64,000 bases of DNA from Natronosalvus hydrolyticus (GCA_025517525.1 JAOPJZ010000010.1:54687-118686); one strand, 5' to 3'. Shown: positions 35,515-45,839, numbered from the stretch's first letter. The notes: generated from the sequence alone by a model not told the origin. Translations and numbers: made by a program.

Positions 35515-37380
35515 ATGGGATATCGACAAATTTCCGACTACAGTATCATCGGCAACGACGATCGATGCGCGCTCGTCGGCACTAACGGCTCTATCGACTG
35601 GTGTTGTTTCCCTACCCTTGCCTCCTCGAGCGTGTTCGGCCGGCTTCTCGATGCCGAGGACGGCGGTCACTTTTCGATCCATCCGACAGACAGCTACGAC
35701 GGCGAGCAACGCTATTACGAACGGACAAACGTTCTCGAGACGTCCTTCGAGACCAGTTCGGGACGGGCGACGGTAACAGACTTCATGCCCGTTAGTGAAC
35801 GCGATCGTCGTGACGGTTTTCAACACTCGCTGTACCGTCATTTACGCTGTGAGGGGGGACAGCTTACCATCGAAGTGGATTTCAAACCACGACCCGATTA
35901 CGCACGAGCCGATACGACGGTAGAAAACAGGCAGAAAGGGATCGTCGTAAATGCCGATGGGGGCGAGCAGTTACACCTCCAGCAGTTCGGCCCCCTCTCT
36001 GTTGAACCGCTGGAAGGGCGGGCGGTTGGAACGGCGCTCTTCGAGGCCGGTGACGACGTCTGGTTCGTTCTTCAACACGGTCACCACCATCCTGTATCAC
36101 CATCCGAGTGTCGACAGGACGAGAAGGAGACGATAGCGTACTGGCGACGCTGGGCGGCGGATATTGAAGATCGAGCGGCGGACATCGCTGACAGCGAGCC
36201 GTGGTACGAGGAAATCGTTCGGTCTGGACTCGTTCTCAAACTTCTCATCAACGAGGGAACTGGGGCGATTTACGCAGCGGCGACAACCTCACTTCCGGAA
36301 GAGTACGGAGGCCGTTCGAACTGGGATTACCGCTACAACTGGATACGGGACGCGAAGTTCAACGTGCAAGCGTTGTACAATCTGGGTCAAGAAAACGCGG
36401 CCCACCAGTACTTCGAGTGGTTCCGTGATATTCTTCGAACAGACCCGGCAGAGATACAGCCAGTCTACGGAGTTCACGGCGAAGAGGAACTCACCGAACG
36501 GCAGCTCGACGAGCTTGATGGTCATCGGTTTTCGACGCCGGTTCGTATCGGGAACGCGGCTGCCGACCAGCGTCAACTCGATATATACGGCGCGATCGTT
36601 CAGGCGGTTTATGAGACCCTCCGTCATGACGAGCATCTCGATAACGAGGACTGGAAGGCGATTAGACGGATCATCGATTACGTCTGTGACGTATGGGACG
36701 AGAAAGGCTGCGGGATCTGGGAGTATCGCGACGAAGCGCGTCACTACGTCCATTCGAAGCTGCTGTGCTGGGTCGCCCTCACTCGCGGGATCGAACTCGC
36801 CGAGTACTCCCAGGACGATGTCGATACCGAACGGTGGGAGACGGAACGAGACGCGTTGCGGAAGGCCATCGAGGAGCGCGGGTACAGTGAAGCCGCTGGA
36901 AGCTTTGTACAGCACTTCGAAACCGATGAGACGCTGGACGCGACGTGTTTACTCCTCCCGATTTACGAATTCCTCCCGGCCGAAGACGAGCGTATTCAGG
37001 CGACGATCGACACCGTCATGGACGAATTATTGACCGACGAAGGACTCGTACACCGGTCTCGAGGACCCGATACCCGCTCGGAAGGGCCTGGTGCGTTTCT
37101 TTTCTGTTCGTTCTGGCTCGTAGATGCCCTCGTGCTCGCCGACCGCGTCGAAGAAGCCCGCGACGTCTTTACGAACGTTCTCGATCACATTGACTCTCCA
37201 TATCTGCTGTCGGAACGCATCGACCCTCGAACCGGGGAATTCTACGGAAACTTCCCGCAGGCGTTTAGCCACATCGGACTCGTGAACAGCGCGATCTACC
37301 TTCGATGTGCGTCTGGTGACGCCTCCCTCGAGCACGACCCACTCACTGAGGATGGATTACAACCCATCTTCCGAACGTGA
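35515..37380 (+). CDS. GH15 family glycosidase (glucoamylase/trehalase-like)
   Basis: A 621-residue glycoside hydrolase. The N-terminal beta domain begins MGYRQISDYSIIGNDDRCAL and GSIDWCCFP. The (alpha/alpha)6 catalytic barrel includes GGRSNWDYRYNWIRDAKF and GIWEYRDEARHYVHSKLLCW. It hydrolyses alpha-glucosidic bonds, releasing glucose from alpha-glucans or trehalose. No signal peptide is seen, so it acts in the cytoplasm. The neighbouring operon, which handles a sugar-like compound, may share its substrate. Region 35246-35514 holds the divergent promoters. Confidence 0.85.
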   Translation: MGYRQISDYSIIGNDDRCALVGTNGSIDWCCFPTLASSSVFGRLLDAEDGGHFSIHPTDSYDGEQRYYERTNVLETSFETSSGRATVTDFMPVSERDRRDGFQHSLYRHLRCEGGQLTIEVDFKPRPDYARADTTVENRQKGIVVNADGGEQLHLQQFGPLSVEPLEGRAVGTALFEAGDDVWFVLQHGHHHPVSPSECRQDEKETIAYWRRWAADIEDRAADIADSEPWYEEIVRSGLVLKLLINEGTGAIYAAATTSLPEEYGGRSNWDYRYNWIRDAKFNVQALYNLGQENAAHQYFEWFRDILRTDPAEIQPVYGVHGEEELTERQLDELDGHRFSTPVRIGNAAADQRQLDIYGAIVQAVYETLRHDEHLDNEDWKAIRRIIDYVCDVWDEKGCGIWEYRDEARHYVHSKLLCWVALTRGIELAEYSQDDVDTERWETERDALRKAIEERGYSEAAGSFVQHFETDETLDATCLLLPIYEFLPAEDERIQATIDTVMDELLTDEGLVHRSRGPDTRSEGPGAFLFCSFWLVDALVLADRVEEARDVFTNVLDHIDSPYLLSERIDPRTGEFYGNFPQAFSHIGLVNSAIYLRCASGDASLEHDPLTEDGLQPIFRT

Positions 37381-37513
37381 CCGGGAGGATTCCTACGATA
37401 GGGCTCTTTCGAGGGGATAGAACGCACCAATTCGTTCTGTGAACGAAAACCGAACGGGAGTAAATCAATCGAAAAAAGGCGTCTCGGATATCGAAGCCGT
37501 TCTACAACTGCTC

Positions 37514-38989
37514 TTAGCCCTTGCCGAACATCTGGCGCATCATCGGGTGCATCTCCATGAGCTGCTCTTCGGCGATTTCCTCGTACAGCTTGTACGTGAT
37601 CGAGACCGCGAGCAGCAGCCCTGTCCCGTCGACGGCACCGATCGTGCCGAGCATGTTCGCCCACACGGCGAGCAGGCCGACGAGTGCGCCGCCGATGACG
37701 GTCACTTGCGGGATGTACCGCTCCATGACCTTCTCGACGACACCGGCGTTTTGTCGGAAGCCGGGGATCTGCATTCCGGAGTTCTGGATCTGCTGGGCCG
37801 TTGCCTTGGGGCCCATGTTCGTCGTTTCGACCCAGAAGATGGCGAAGATTGCCCCGCCAATGACCATGAACGTCAGGTCGACCGAAATCCGAAGGAATAT
37901 CTGCCAGACTTCGATGCCGGCAGGCACCTGCCCGGTCCACCACATCCAATCGTTTGGCGAGTAAATCGGTGCAGTGTAGTAGAAGAATCCGCCGACGACC
38001 TGGCCGTCGGAGTACTCCCCAAGCCAGGCAGGCATGTTTGCCCACTGGCTGTTGAGGATCTGTCCCATGAACTGGATGTTCGCCTGCACAGCACGAACGA
38101 GGATCATGGGCAGGACGCTCGCGTAGATGAGCTTCACGGGGAAGCGTCCGCGAGCGCCTTTCACCCGGGCATGACTCAACGGAATCTCGACGCGCACGGA
38201 TTCCGCATAGACGACGATCCCGAAGATCAAGAGCGTGGTTGCCAGCGCCAGCAACTGTCCACCGCCGTCGGCGATGAACAGCGTGTTGAACCCTTCTCGA
38301 CTGAGCCACGAGCCGGCAGTCACTTCGTTCGTGAACAGGATCTGATACCAGCTGTAGAAGAATCCTTCATCGCTCATCGAGAGGAATCCGGAGACGAGCA
38401 ACTGGCTCACACCGGCGATAATGAAGAGGCCGACACCGCTGCCGACCCCCCACTTGCTGACGACCTCATCCATGTAGAGGATGAGGACGCCGCCGATGAA
38501 GATCTGGATAAACATCAGCGTTTGAATCTGTGTCCCCACGAAGGTGAGACTGCCAAGCTGGAGGACGTCTGCTGGTGGAAGGAAGCCACCGGCGAACACC
38601 ATCGGTAGCGCCGTCAGTGCCGTCATCACGATGACGAGCAACTTCTGGAGGCCCTGATAGAGGACCTGGTCACGCGGATCGTCCGTATCCAGGCCAAGCA
38701 GATTCGCCCCGCCGAGCAATTGCAACACAATGCTGGCGGTGACGATTGGGCCGATCCCCACCTGCATCAGAGATCCGTGTTCACCAGCCAGGATGCTGCG
38801 GAACTGACCGAACAGGTCCTCACCACCTTGCGGGTGAATACCCAGGAGCGTGATGTTCGTCAGGAAGAAGTACAACACGAGGATGCCCGCAGTCCAGCCC
38901 AGTTTCTTTTTGAAGGGCACGTGCCCATCCGGACGGGTGACTGTCGGCATCCGCGTCAAGACCGGTTCGGCGGCTTCCTTCCATCCCAT
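37514..38989 (-). CDS. secY: preprotein translocase subunit SecY
   Basis: A 491-residue channel with ten membrane helices. Landmarks are LGIHPQGGEDLFGQF in the first loop/plug region, VGIGPIVTASIVLQLL and GVGSGVGLFIIAG in helices 2 and 5. With SecE and Sbh it forms the Sec61-type translocon. It is the last gene of the ribosomal operon, two bases after uL15. In other haloarchaea adk follows directly; here it does not. Confidence 0.95.
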   Translation of the reverse strand: MGWKEAAEPVLTRMPTVTRPDGHVPFKKKLGWTAGILVLYFFLTNITLLGIHPQGGEDLFGQFRSILAGEHGSLMQVGIGPIVTASIVLQLLGGANLLGLDTDDPRDQVLYQGLQKLLVIVMTALTALPMVFAGGFLPPADVLQLGSLTFVGTQIQTLMFIQIFIGGVLILYMDEVVSKWGVGSGVGLFIIAGVSQLLVSGFLSMSDEGFFYSWYQILFTNEVTAGSWLSREGFNTLFIADGGGQLLALATTLLIFGIVVYAESVRVEIPLSHARVKGARGRFPVKLIYASVLPMILVRAVQANIQFMGQILNSQWANMPAWLGEYSDGQVVGGFFYYTAPIYSPNDWMWWTGQVPAGIEVWQIFLRISVDLTFMVIGGAIFAIFWVETTNMGPKATAQQIQNSGMQIPGFRQNAGVVEKVMERYIPQVTVIGGALVGLLAVWANMLGTIGAVDGTGLLLAVSITYKLYEEIAEEQLMEMHPMMRQMFGKG

Positions 38990-38991
38990 AG

Positions 38992-39489
38992 TTAGTTCTC
39001 AGATTCGGTTTCGGTTTCGGCTTCGGCTTCCTCGGCCGCCCGCTCCTGTGCACGCTCGGTGAGCAGTGGCTCGCCACCGGCGTCCTCGAGTTTCTCGCGA
39101 GCGGTCTCGCTGAAGGCGTCTGCGGTGACCTCTAGAGCGTTGTGCACCTGGCCGCTGCCAAGCACTTTCACAACGTCGACCTCGTGGCCGTCCTCGACGA
39201 CATCGCGCGCATCGATGGCGTAGCCGTCGTCGGTCTCCTCGGCGTCACCATCGGCGACGTAGAGGATGGCGTCCTCGTCGAGCGTCCGCACGTCGATTTC
39301 GGCGACGGAGGGACGAACGCCCTGTGGTCGCTTGAAGCCGTGTTTTTTTCTCTGTTCGTGGTTGTGGAATTCGTGTTTGTCACGCCCGGCGTTGCCACGG
39401 CCACCTCGGTGGCCGGCCCCGCGGCGGTTTTTGTGCGTGCCGCCGCCGTGGGTTCGCGAGCCGCGCTGACGTCGTTTCTTGCTCGTCAT
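38992..39489 (-). CDS. rpl15: ribosomal protein uL15
   Basis: A 165-residue large-subunit protein. The basic Gly/Arg-rich N-terminal extension (SRTHGGGTHKNRRGAGHRGG) threads into 23S rRNA. The C-terminal globular domain ends in an acidic AEAETETESEN tail. It assembles late on the 50S near uL3 and eL39-type contacts. It is translated between uL30 and SecY. Confidence 0.94.
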   Translation of the reverse strand: MTSKKRRQRGSRTHGGGTHKNRRGAGHRGGRGNAGRDKHEFHNHEQRKKHGFKRPQGVRPSVAEIDVRTLDEDAILYVADGDAEETDDGYAIDARDVVEDGHEVDVVKVLGSGQVHNALEVTADAFSETAREKLEDAGGEPLLTERAQERAAEEAEAETETESEN

Positions 39490-39491
39490 GG

Positions 39492-39965
39492 TTATCGCAT
39501 CGACGTTAAGAGGGCGTTAATCTGCTCCGTTGTATGCTTTCCGAGTTGGCCGCCCTCGACGGCCGGATGTTTGACGCCGTCGTGGCCGCCACGTGGCGGG
39601 TGCAGACGGAGCGTCGGCGATAGGCCCTGTTCGCGAAGCGTCGTTTCTTCGTCGAGCAGGGCTTCGGCGAGTGAGCCGAAGTCGTCGTACTCGGTTTGCT
39701 CTGCGAGCCATTCCTCGTCGACATCCGATTGGCGACCCTCGAGCGGTTCGGCTCGTTTTTCGAGCACGGTCTCGAGGACATCGGCGGTTGGCTCACCGAA
39801 AGCAACGAAGTCGTTGACTTTGGTGATCATGCCGCGGTAGGTGTCGGTATCCGGGATGATGGTGAGGTGGTTGACCTTGTGCAGGTTGAGCATCGACAGC
39901 GTGTCGTCGACGGCCTCCTGCCGGTTGACCTCCCCACGGACCTGGATGAGTGCTTTCGCCGTCAT
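39492..39965 (-). CDS. rpl30: ribosomal protein uL30
   Basis: A 157-residue protein. The first 60 residues ([20 protein letters not shown] then [14 protein letters not shown]) form the uL30 core and the remainder is the longer archaeal extension. It is a 50S surface protein. The gene overlaps uS5 by four bases. Confidence 0.93.
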   Translation of the reverse strand: MTAKALIQVRGEVNRQEAVDDTLSMLNLHKVNHLTIIPDTDTYRGMITKVNDFVAFGEPTADVLETVLEKRAEPLEGRQSDVDEEWLAEQTEYDDFGSLAEALLDEETTLREQGLSPTLRLHPPRGGHDGVKHPAVEGGQLGKHTTEQINALLTSMR

Positions 39966-40594
39966 CGTTCAGCCACCTCTCGTGGAACGCGCGATTGAGA
40001 CGCGTTCTCGAGTGCGTTGTAGGTTGCTTTCGCCAGGTTCACTGTCGTCCGGGTGTTGCCATGGCTTTTCGTCCAGGCGTTTTCGATACCTGCCAGCTCG
40101 AGAACGGCGCGAACGGTGTCGCTCGCAGCCAGCCCGAGACCTTCGGGGGCAGGGATCAGGGTGACCTCGACCGAGCCCGCTTTGCCCGTCGTCTGGCGGG
40201 TCAGCGAGTGTGGTCGGTCGGATCGGTCTTCCCACGAACCGGAGCCGCGGGGGACCTGGATGAGGTTCAGTTTTGCGATGCCGATTGCCTTCTGGATGGC
40301 AGCACCGACCTGGTCTTCACGGCCTTCGGCGTAGCCGACGAAACCGTCGCGGTTGCCGACGGCGACGACACACCGGAACTTCACTCGGCGGCCGGAGTCG
40401 GTCATCCGCTGGACCATGTTGATGTCGAGCACCTCGTCGTCCAGTCCGGGAAGGAGCTGGTCGACGATTTCTGGCTCCTTGAGTGGGAGACCCGAATCGA
40501 GGGCGGCTTCCATCGTCTCGATTTCGCCCTCTTGTACCATTTTCCCCAGTCGGGTAACGGGCTGCCACCCGTCGTTGTAGTTGTTTCCGCTCAT
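39962..40594 (-). CDS. rps5: ribosomal protein uS5
   Basis: A 210-residue small-subunit protein with the dsRNA-binding fold ([20 protein letters not shown]) and C-terminal domain. It supports decoding accuracy at the 30S mRNA entry. The N-terminal [15 protein letters not shown] segment is archaeal. Overlaps uL30 and uL18. Confidence 0.94.
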   Translation of the reverse strand: MSGNNYNDGWQPVTRLGKMVQEGEIETMEAALDSGLPLKEPEIVDQLLPGLDDEVLDINMVQRMTDSGRRVKFRCVVAVGNRDGFVGYAEGREDQVGAAIQKAIGIAKLNLIQVPRGSGSWEDRSDRPHSLTRQTTGKAGSVEVTLIPAPEGLGLAASDTVRAVLELAGIENAWTKSHGNTRTTVNLAKATYNALENASQSRVPREVAER

Positions 40595-41139
40595 TCTAAG
40601 ATCGCCTCTCGTACGTCATCGAAGTGTTCTGGAAGGTCGGTCGCGTCGAAGTCACCGCTGTAAAGCGGCTCGTCCAGCTGTTCGGCGTACTCGGCGATGT
40701 GCTCGCCGCGAGTACGCGACCAGTCTGCGAGGACGTTGTCGTTGTGCGGAACGTCGAGTCCCGCGTCGATTGCGCCTTCTTGCACTGCAAACACTTTGTT
40801 TCCGGGCGTCGCTTTGTTGAGGCCGATATCCAACACTGCCTCTTCGACGCCGGCATCAATCGCTCGTTGACCGGCCAGCAGGCCGGTCAGGTAGGCTGCC
40901 GGGAGGTTACTCGTCGGCGCTTCCCAGCCGTACTCCTCGAGGTCGCTCGAGTGAGCACTTGCGAGCGTGTCGTCTCCGTCGGGGCCGGGCGTGATCAGCT
41001 GCGCCGTGGTGTGCTTGTTGCTCAGGCGAGCAACGAGGCGGGGCTTACCCGATTTCAGCAGGCGCAACCTCTGATGGTAGTCCGTCCGGACCTCACGGCG
41101 ACGACGCATCGGAACTTTGTATCGTGGTCCTGTCGCCAT
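40591..41139 (-). CDS. rpl18: ribosomal protein uL18
   Basis: A 182-residue 5S rRNA-binding protein of the central protuberance. [20 protein letters not shown] and [20 protein letters not shown] are the archaeal signature region. The stop overlaps uS5 by four bases and the start overlaps eL19 by one. Confidence 0.94.
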   Translation of the reverse strand: MATGPRYKVPMRRRREVRTDYHQRLRLLKSGKPRLVARLSNKHTTAQLITPGPDGDDTLASAHSSDLEEYGWEAPTSNLPAAYLTGLLAGQRAIDAGVEEAVLDIGLNKATPGNKVFAVQEGAIDAGLDVPHNDNVLADWSRTRGEHIAEYAEQLDEPLYSGDFDATDLPEHFDDVREAILE

Positions 41140-41588
41140 TATTGGTCACCGTATTCGTTGTCGATGTAGTTCAACAGATACTGAACGCTACGGAACTCCC
41201 CGCCGCTGGCCTTGCGGTACAGCTGGCGGTACTGTGCTGACGTAATGTCGCCTTTGTCACGGAGTTCACGGAGCGTTCGGCGCTGTGCGCGAATCTTGCT
41301 CGTCCACTGTTCTTTCTCGTTCTGGCGGGCGCCTTTCTTCCCTTTGCGTTTACCGGGGCCTTTCTTGTGGCCGTAGGCACGCTTTTTGTTGCGTTCACGG
41401 GCGCGTCCGCGGGAGTTTCCACGGGCGTCTTTGGCGCGGATAGTGCCGTCCTCGATGAGTTCGCGAATCTCTTCGCGGGTGATCGCTGAGGCAATGTCGC
41501 CCTGCGCTTCGGGATCGAACCAGATGCGGTTTTTCCCGACGTCGAGGACGTCCGCCGCAAGTCGTTTCTGTGCTTTCAGATCAGTCAT
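41139..41588 (-). CDS. rpl19e: ribosomal protein eL19
   Basis: A 149-residue archaeal/eukaryotic large-subunit protein, mostly long alpha-helix. The region [18 protein letters not shown] is the basic helix that spans the subunit. It overlaps both eL32 and uL18. Confidence 0.94.
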   Translation of the reverse strand: MTDLKAQKRLAADVLDVGKNRIWFDPEAQGDIASAITREEIRELIEDGTIRAKDARGNSRGRARERNKKRAYGHKKGPGKRKGKKGARQNEKEQWTSKIRAQRRTLRELRDKGDITSAQYRQLYRKASGGEFRSVQYLLNYIDNEYGDQ

Positions 41589-42301
41589 TCGTCATCCTCC
41601 ACTTCGACTTCGACGTAGGTGGGGTTCAGGACGCGAATATCGGCGTCTTCGGCCTGTTCTTCGATCTGTTCACGTTTGCGACCGCCGACGGAGCCGGCGA
41701 TTCGAACGGCCTGGGTGTCGCCGTCGACACCCTCGAGGTCGTCCGTGTTTTCGACGTAGACTTCCTCGAAACCGCTCGGGTGCTTGCCGCGAATGGCTTC
41801 CGGCGTCCGGAAACCGGCCTGGACTTTCGGGCCGCGACTCTTGAAGCCACGGCGCTGTTTCGAGAGGCCGCCTCGTGGTTTGCGCCACGATTCTGGCGTC
41901 CGCTTTTTCATGTGGTAGTCCTGGCGTTTGAACGCCGGTTTGCCCTCGCTGCGCCGCTGATCGAGCAGTCGCGCTTCCTCGTCGTCGAGGGTGGGCGTCT
42001 TCTCGGTCAGGCCACGGGGCTGCAGTTCGGTTTCGACGTCCTCGGCTTCGGCTTCCGCTTCGGCCTCGGCAACTTCGTCTTCGATTTCAGCCTCGGTTTC
42101 GTCGGTGACCTCGAGGTCGCCGACGTCGGCTTTGATACGCGCAGCGAGCGCGTTACCGATGCCATCGGCTTCGGCCAGGTCGTCCTGGGAGGCCGCTTTG
42201 ACGTCGTCGATCGTTTCAAAGCCTGCCTCTCGCAGGGCGTCGGCTTTACTCGCGCCAACGCCGCTAATGTCTTCGAGTTCCTGTGGTTCGTCGTCAGCCA
42301 T
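41585..42301 (-). CDS. rpl32e: ribosomal protein eL32 with N-terminal HhH extension
   Basis: A 238-residue protein. The N-terminal about 105 residues have a helix-hairpin-helix module ([20 protein letters not shown], then [13 protein letters not shown]) and an acidic linker. The core follows with [20 protein letters not shown]. The long N-terminal extension is known in haloarchaeal eL32. It sits between uL6 and eL19. Confidence 0.93.
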   Translation of the reverse strand: MADDEPQELEDISGVGASKADALREAGFETIDDVKAASQDDLAEADGIGNALAARIKADVGDLEVTDETEAEIEDEVAEAEAEAEAEDVETELQPRGLTEKTPTLDDEEARLLDQRRSEGKPAFKRQDYHMKKRTPESWRKPRGGLSKQRRGFKSRGPKVQAGFRTPEAIRGKHPSGFEEVYVENTDDLEGVDGDTQAVRIAGSVGGRKREQIEEQAEDADIRVLNPTYVEVEVEDDE

Positions 42302-42304
42302 CTA

Positions 42305-42838
42305 TCAGGCACCTCCTTTCCGTGGCTTCTGGGTGATGTAGACACCGTCCTGGAAGACGCGGATGTCTTTCCCTTTCACCTTGGTGAGCTGTTCGATGTC
42401 GGCCGCCGTCTGGCCGACGTGTTCTTTGTTCGGGCCCGTCAGGGACAGCGACTCGCCGTCGACACGAACTTGCGTGTCGCCGTGAATCGTGGTTCGTCGG
42501 GGCGCTTTCTCTCCGAGGAAGTTCTCGATGACGACATCGTCCCCTTCCACACGGACCTGCATCGGGAAGTGAGAGTAGAAGACCTCCATCTCGTACTCCC
42601 AGCCCTCGGTCACGCCGTGGAAGGCGTTCTGGATGTGGCTCTCGAAGGTGCCAACGGTCGCGTTCGTTTTCGCGTTTTCCGTCTCACTTTCGATAACCAC
42701 GGTGTCGTCTTTGACTTCGACGGTGACGTCCGGGTACCAGAGACGGCGGGTAACGCTGCCTTCCGGGCCCTCGACCGTCACGTCGAGGTGATCGACCTCG
42801 GCGGTTACGTCGTCGGGGATGTCCAGTTCAATTCGCAT
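42305..42838 (-). CDS. rpl6: ribosomal protein uL6
   Basis: A 177-residue 50S protein with two related domains, beginning MRIELDIPDDVTAEVDHLDV. It lies near the sarcin-ricin loop and stalk base. Three bases separate it from eL32 and four from uS8. Confidence 0.95.
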   Translation of the reverse strand: MRIELDIPDDVTAEVDHLDVTVEGPEGSVTRRLWYPDVTVEVKDDTVVIESETENAKTNATVGTFESHIQNAFHGVTEGWEYEMEVFYSHFPMQVRVEGDDVVIENFLGEKAPRRTTIHGDTQVRVDGESLSLTGPNKEHVGQTAADIEQLTKVKGKDIRVFQDGVYITQKPRKGGA

Positions 42839-42842
42839 TGTT

Positions 42843-43235
42843 CTAGTAGACGTATGCGATCACCTGGCCCCCAATACCAGCCTCACGAGCCTCGTAGTGG
42901 CTCATGATGCCGTCACTCGTCGTTACGATGAGTGCGCCGAAGTCTCGAGCCGGGAGGAACCGTTTCTCCCATTTCTCGAACTCGTCGGCTTTGACGGCGT
43001 AGCGTGGCTTGACGGGGCCGCACTTGTTGATCGCTCCTTTCAGTTCGACCTCGAACGTACCGGCTTTGCCATCATCGACGAATTCGAAGCCGTCGATGTA
43101 TCCGCGGTCATAAAAGACCTCGAGGATGCTGCCAATGACGTTTGAGGCGGGTGATACTTCGTGGCTCAGATGGCCAACGCTCTCGGCATTGTCGATGCCC
43201 GAGAGTGCGTTGCTGAGTGGGTCGTTTCCGGTCAT
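42843..43235 (-). CDS. rps8: ribosomal protein uS8
   Basis: A 130-residue 30S primary binder of 16S rRNA helix 21, beginning [19 protein letters not shown]. The conserved [19 protein letters not shown] is the C-terminal site. The upstream open frame is not homologous, so I use the ATG at 43235, one base after the uS14 stop. Confidence 0.95.
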   Translation of the reverse strand: MTGNDPLSNALSGIDNAESVGHLSHEVSPASNVIGSILEVFYDRGYIDGFEFVDDGKAGTFEVELKGAINKCGPVKPRYAVKADEFEKWEKRFLPARDFGALIVTTSDGIMSHYEAREAGIGGQVIAYVY

Positions 43236-43236
43236 G

Positions 43237-43410
43237 TTATCGGTACTTCTTGAATCCCATGTCGCGGGCAATCTCGCGGAAACACTGGCGGCACAGGTTG
43301 ATGTCGTACTTGCCGACGAGTCCCTGTTTCCGACCACAGCGCTGGCAGGCCGCTTCCTGGCCCGTGCGCTTTGCAGCGTGTTCGCCCGTTTCCTGTTCGC
43401 TTTCACTCAT
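43237..43410 (-). CDS. rps14: ribosomal protein uS14 (zinc-binding short form)
   Basis: A 57-residue 30S protein, below the usual length cut-off and easily missed. [20 protein letters not shown] supplies two Cys pairs (CxxC and CxxC) for Zn2+, with the end [15 protein letters not shown]. It sits near the 30S head. The first bases overlap uL5 by eight, and the stop is one base before uS8. Confidence 0.95.
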   Translation of the reverse strand: MSESEQETGEHAAKRTGQEAACQRCGRKQGLVGKYDINLCRQCFREIARDMGFKKYR

Positions 43411-43942
43411 CGTCTGTCACCTCGACGTCGACGTCGAAACTCGACTCGAGGTACGCGATGGCGTCCTCTGGGGTGAGTCGGTGGTTCGACGGAATCGACT
43501 GATTGGCTTTCGCTCGTTTCGTGACACGGTAGCCCGGTCGGACCATGTTTACCGTGACGTCCAGACCGTAGATCCCGATAGTGGGGTCGTACTCCTGGCT
43601 TGGGAAGTCAGTGTGTTCGGCGACGCCGAAGCTGAAGTTCCCCGTCTGGTCGAACTGGCTCGCCGACAGGTTCGCGAGTGGCAGTGCCGTCTCGATGAAG
43701 TCTTCGGCATCGTCACCGCGAAGGGTGACTTTCGTGCCAATCGGGTCGCCCTGGCGGATACCGAACTCGGGTTCGGTCTTCTTTGCGAGCGTGCGGACGC
43801 TCTGCTGTCCAGTGATTGCTTCGATGATGTCCTCGGCACGCCCGAGGTCGCGACCACCACGGCCGACGCCCATGTGGACGACGACTTTCTCGACCTGCGG
43901 CTCGCGCATCTCGTGGAACTCGGCATCGCTAGCCTCGCTCAT
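43403..43942 (-). CDS. rpl5: ribosomal protein uL5
   Basis: A 179-residue 5S rRNA-binding protein of the central protuberance, with [14 protein letters not shown] near the start and [20 protein letters not shown] as landmark. It overlaps eS4 by four bases. Confidence 0.95.
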   Translation of the reverse strand: MSEASDAEFHEMREPQVEKVVVHMGVGRGGRDLGRAEDIIEAITGQQSVRTLAKKTEPEFGIRQGDPIGTKVTLRGDDAEDFIETALPLANLSASQFDQTGNFSFGVAEHTDFPSQEYDPTIGIYGLDVTVNMVRPGYRVTKRAKANQSIPSNHRLTPEDAIAYLESSFDVDVEVTDDE

Positions 43943-44643
43943 TCGTCGTCACCTCCGTCGGTGAAATTCTCGTCAATCACGACGACGTACTCCTCGACGG
44001 TCTCGAACGTCTCGTCGTCGGTTTCGATAGTGACGATGTTCGAACCGCTGCCGAGCGTGACGTCAATCTCGACGAGTTCGCCGATTTTGCCACCGTGGTT
44101 ACCGGCGACGGCGGTCACGAGTGCACCTTCTTCGTACGGGAAGTGGGCAACGATCGATTTGTCCTCGTTGCCGATGACAATCGAGTCTTTGGCGTTGTAG
44201 TCCCCGTCGTGGACGGTGACGTTCGTCCCGTCGTGCAGGGTCAACTGCGTGTTACCGCCTTTGACCTGCTGTTTACCGGTGACTTTACCGAGTCGGCCGT
44301 CTGCCGCCTCGGCATCGATCTCCGTCAGTGCGAGACGACCGCCTTCGTCGGGGAAGACGCGGTAGTACTCCTCGCGTTGTGGGAACGCGACGATGTCGAA
44401 CATCCCGATGGGACGTTTCTCGTCATTGATCGGCTCGCCGTTGACCAGGATTGCATCCTGGGAGAGGGCATACCGGGCCTCTTTCTTCGAGTCGACGTAG
44501 CCGAGGACGTCTCGCAGGATGATGACCAGCGGGACGCCGGCTTCGCCGTGTGGGCCGGCACGTGCTTTGACCGTGAACACGTTGGTCTTGCGTTCGACCG
44601 GCCACGATTTCGGTACTGAGAGTCGTTTCTGGTGGTTACTCAT
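43939..44643 (-). CDS. rps4e: ribosomal protein eS4
   Basis: A 234-residue archaeal/eukaryotic 30S protein, beginning [20 protein letters not shown]. It has an S4-like RNA-binding part, then a central domain and a KOW-like C-terminal module. Overlaps uL24 and uL5 by four bases each. Confidence 0.95.
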   Translation of the reverse strand: MSNHQKRLSVPKSWPVERKTNVFTVKARAGPHGEAGVPLVIILRDVLGYVDSKKEARYALSQDAILVNGEPINDEKRPIGMFDIVAFPQREEYYRVFPDEGGRLALTEIDAEAADGRLGKVTGKQQVKGGNTQLTLHDGTNVTVHDGDYNAKDSIVIGNEDKSIVAHFPYEEGALVTAVAGNHGGKIGELVEIDVTLGSGSNIVTIETDDETFETVEEYVVVIDENFTDGGDDE

Positions 44644-44996
44644 TCGCTATCACCTTCGAGACGTGCCTCGCGCCGTTCGTCAGAGAGGTCGAGATCCACG
44701 ATACGGACGTTCGAGGCGTCGAGGGGGCGAGGAACTTCCTCACCGTCGGCGGTCTCGACCGTCACGCCTTCGACGTGGATCACGGCGTCCTCGAGGATGA
44801 CCCGGATGACTTCGCCTTCGTCGCCGGCAAAGTCACCGCGCATGACCTCGACGCGGTCGCCCGAGTTGACACGGGTGCGTCGGCGGCCATACTCCTCGCG
44901 GAGATCGTCTGACAGGGTGGCGTGAACCTGTTTTTGCTTCTGGTGAAGCGGGGCACGCTCCGTCTGTGTTCGTTGTTTGCGTGGTTGTTTCGTCAT
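44640..44996 (-). CDS. rpl24: ribosomal protein uL24
   Basis: A 118-residue protein that initiates 50S assembly at the 5' end of 23S rRNA. The KOW motif is [19 protein letters not shown]. The basic N-terminus ([18 protein letters not shown]) is archaeal. It is followed directly by eS4. Confidence 0.94.
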   Translation of the reverse strand: MTKQPRKQRTQTERAPLHQKQKQVHATLSDDLREEYGRRRTRVNSGDRVEVMRGDFAGDEGEVIRVILEDAVIHVEGVTVETADGEEVPRPLDASNVRIVDLDLSDERREARLEGDSE

Positions 44997-45006
44997 AGTT
45001 CGATAC

Positions 45007-45405
45007 TCATACGATCATCGTCGCCGTGCTGGCGATCGCTCCGTAGCGCTCTGCGACTTCACGGGCGATTGGCCCTTTGATCTCGGTGCCACGGGGCTCT
45101 TCGTTCTCGTCGATGATGACGGCGGCATTGTCCTCGAACTTGAGGCGGGTGCCATCGGGCCGGCGGATCGCTTGCCGCTGGCGAACGATGACGGCCTCGA
45201 GGACCTGTCGTCGCATCTCGGGGGTACCCTTGGTGACCGAAACAGTCACTTTGTCACCGAGTCCCGCCTTTGGCTGGCGGTTCTTGGTGCCGTGGTAGCC
45301 CGCGACGCTGATGACCTTCAGTTCGCGTGCGCCCGTGTTGTCAGCACACGTGACGAGCGAGCCTTTGACCAGGCCTTGCGTGACGTCGGCTTTCATTGCC
45401 TCCAT
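45007..45405 (-). CDS. rpl14: ribosomal protein uL14
   Basis: A 132-residue 50S interface protein, landmarks being [16 protein letters not shown] and ADNTGAREL. It makes an intersubunit bridge with 16S rRNA. The start overlaps the uS17 stop by one base. Confidence 0.96.
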   Translation of the reverse strand: MEAMKADVTQGLVKGSLVTCADNTGARELKVISVAGYHGTKNRQPKAGLGDKVTVSVTKGTPEMRRQVLEAVIVRQRQAIRRPDGTRLKFEDNAAVIIDENEEPRGTEIKGPIAREVAERYGAIASTATMIV

Positions 45406-45839
45406 CAGGCATCACCGTCGTTTTCACCGACGATGTCTTCGGTCGACAGCTGGGGATCGTGTTCTTCTTCCAGCGTCAACTCGGCGACGTCGGTTTCGGT
45501 TGCTTTCTGGGTTACTTCGACGACCACATGTGATTTCGTCTTCGACAGTGGTCGGGTCTCTGCTATTTTGACCGTATCGCCAACCGAGAGTGGCTCGAGC
45601 ACGCCCGGCACGTGTGCCGGAATGCGCGAGCGACGTTTCATCTGACGGTCGTATTTGGGTACCGTCACGTCGTACTCTCGCTCGACGACTACGGTCTTGT
45701 CCATGTCCGTTGAGACGACGGTGCCGACGAGGATCTGACCTCGAACGGACAATTCGCCGTAGAACGGACACTTCTCGTAGTCGTATTCCTCCGGGTTCTC
45801 TGGTTCCGGAGGGGTTTCAACGTCTAGTCCTATTGCCAT
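45405..45839 (-). CDS. rps17: ribosomal protein uS17
   Basis: A 144-residue 30S OB-fold protein. An archaeal N-terminal arm ([15 protein letters not shown]) precedes the core with [14 protein letters not shown]. The acidic C-terminal tail is haloarchaeal. The coding region overlaps the RNase P gene by ten bases. Confidence 0.94.
   Translation of the reverse strand: MAIGLDVETPPEPENPEEYDYEKCPFYGELSVRGQILVGTVVSTDMDKTVVVEREYDVTVPKYDRQMKRRSRIPAHVPGVLEPLSVGDTVKIAETRPLSKTKSHVVVEVTQKATETDVAELTLEEEHDPQLSTEDIVGENDGDA

Noticed and set aside
37439..38608. A 389-residue plus frame over SecY
   Set aside because: SecY is unambiguous on the minus strand.
41570..42907. A 445-residue plus-strand frame opposite eL32 and uL6
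   Set aside because: Antisense reading of ribosomal genes. High GC third positions keep such frames open.
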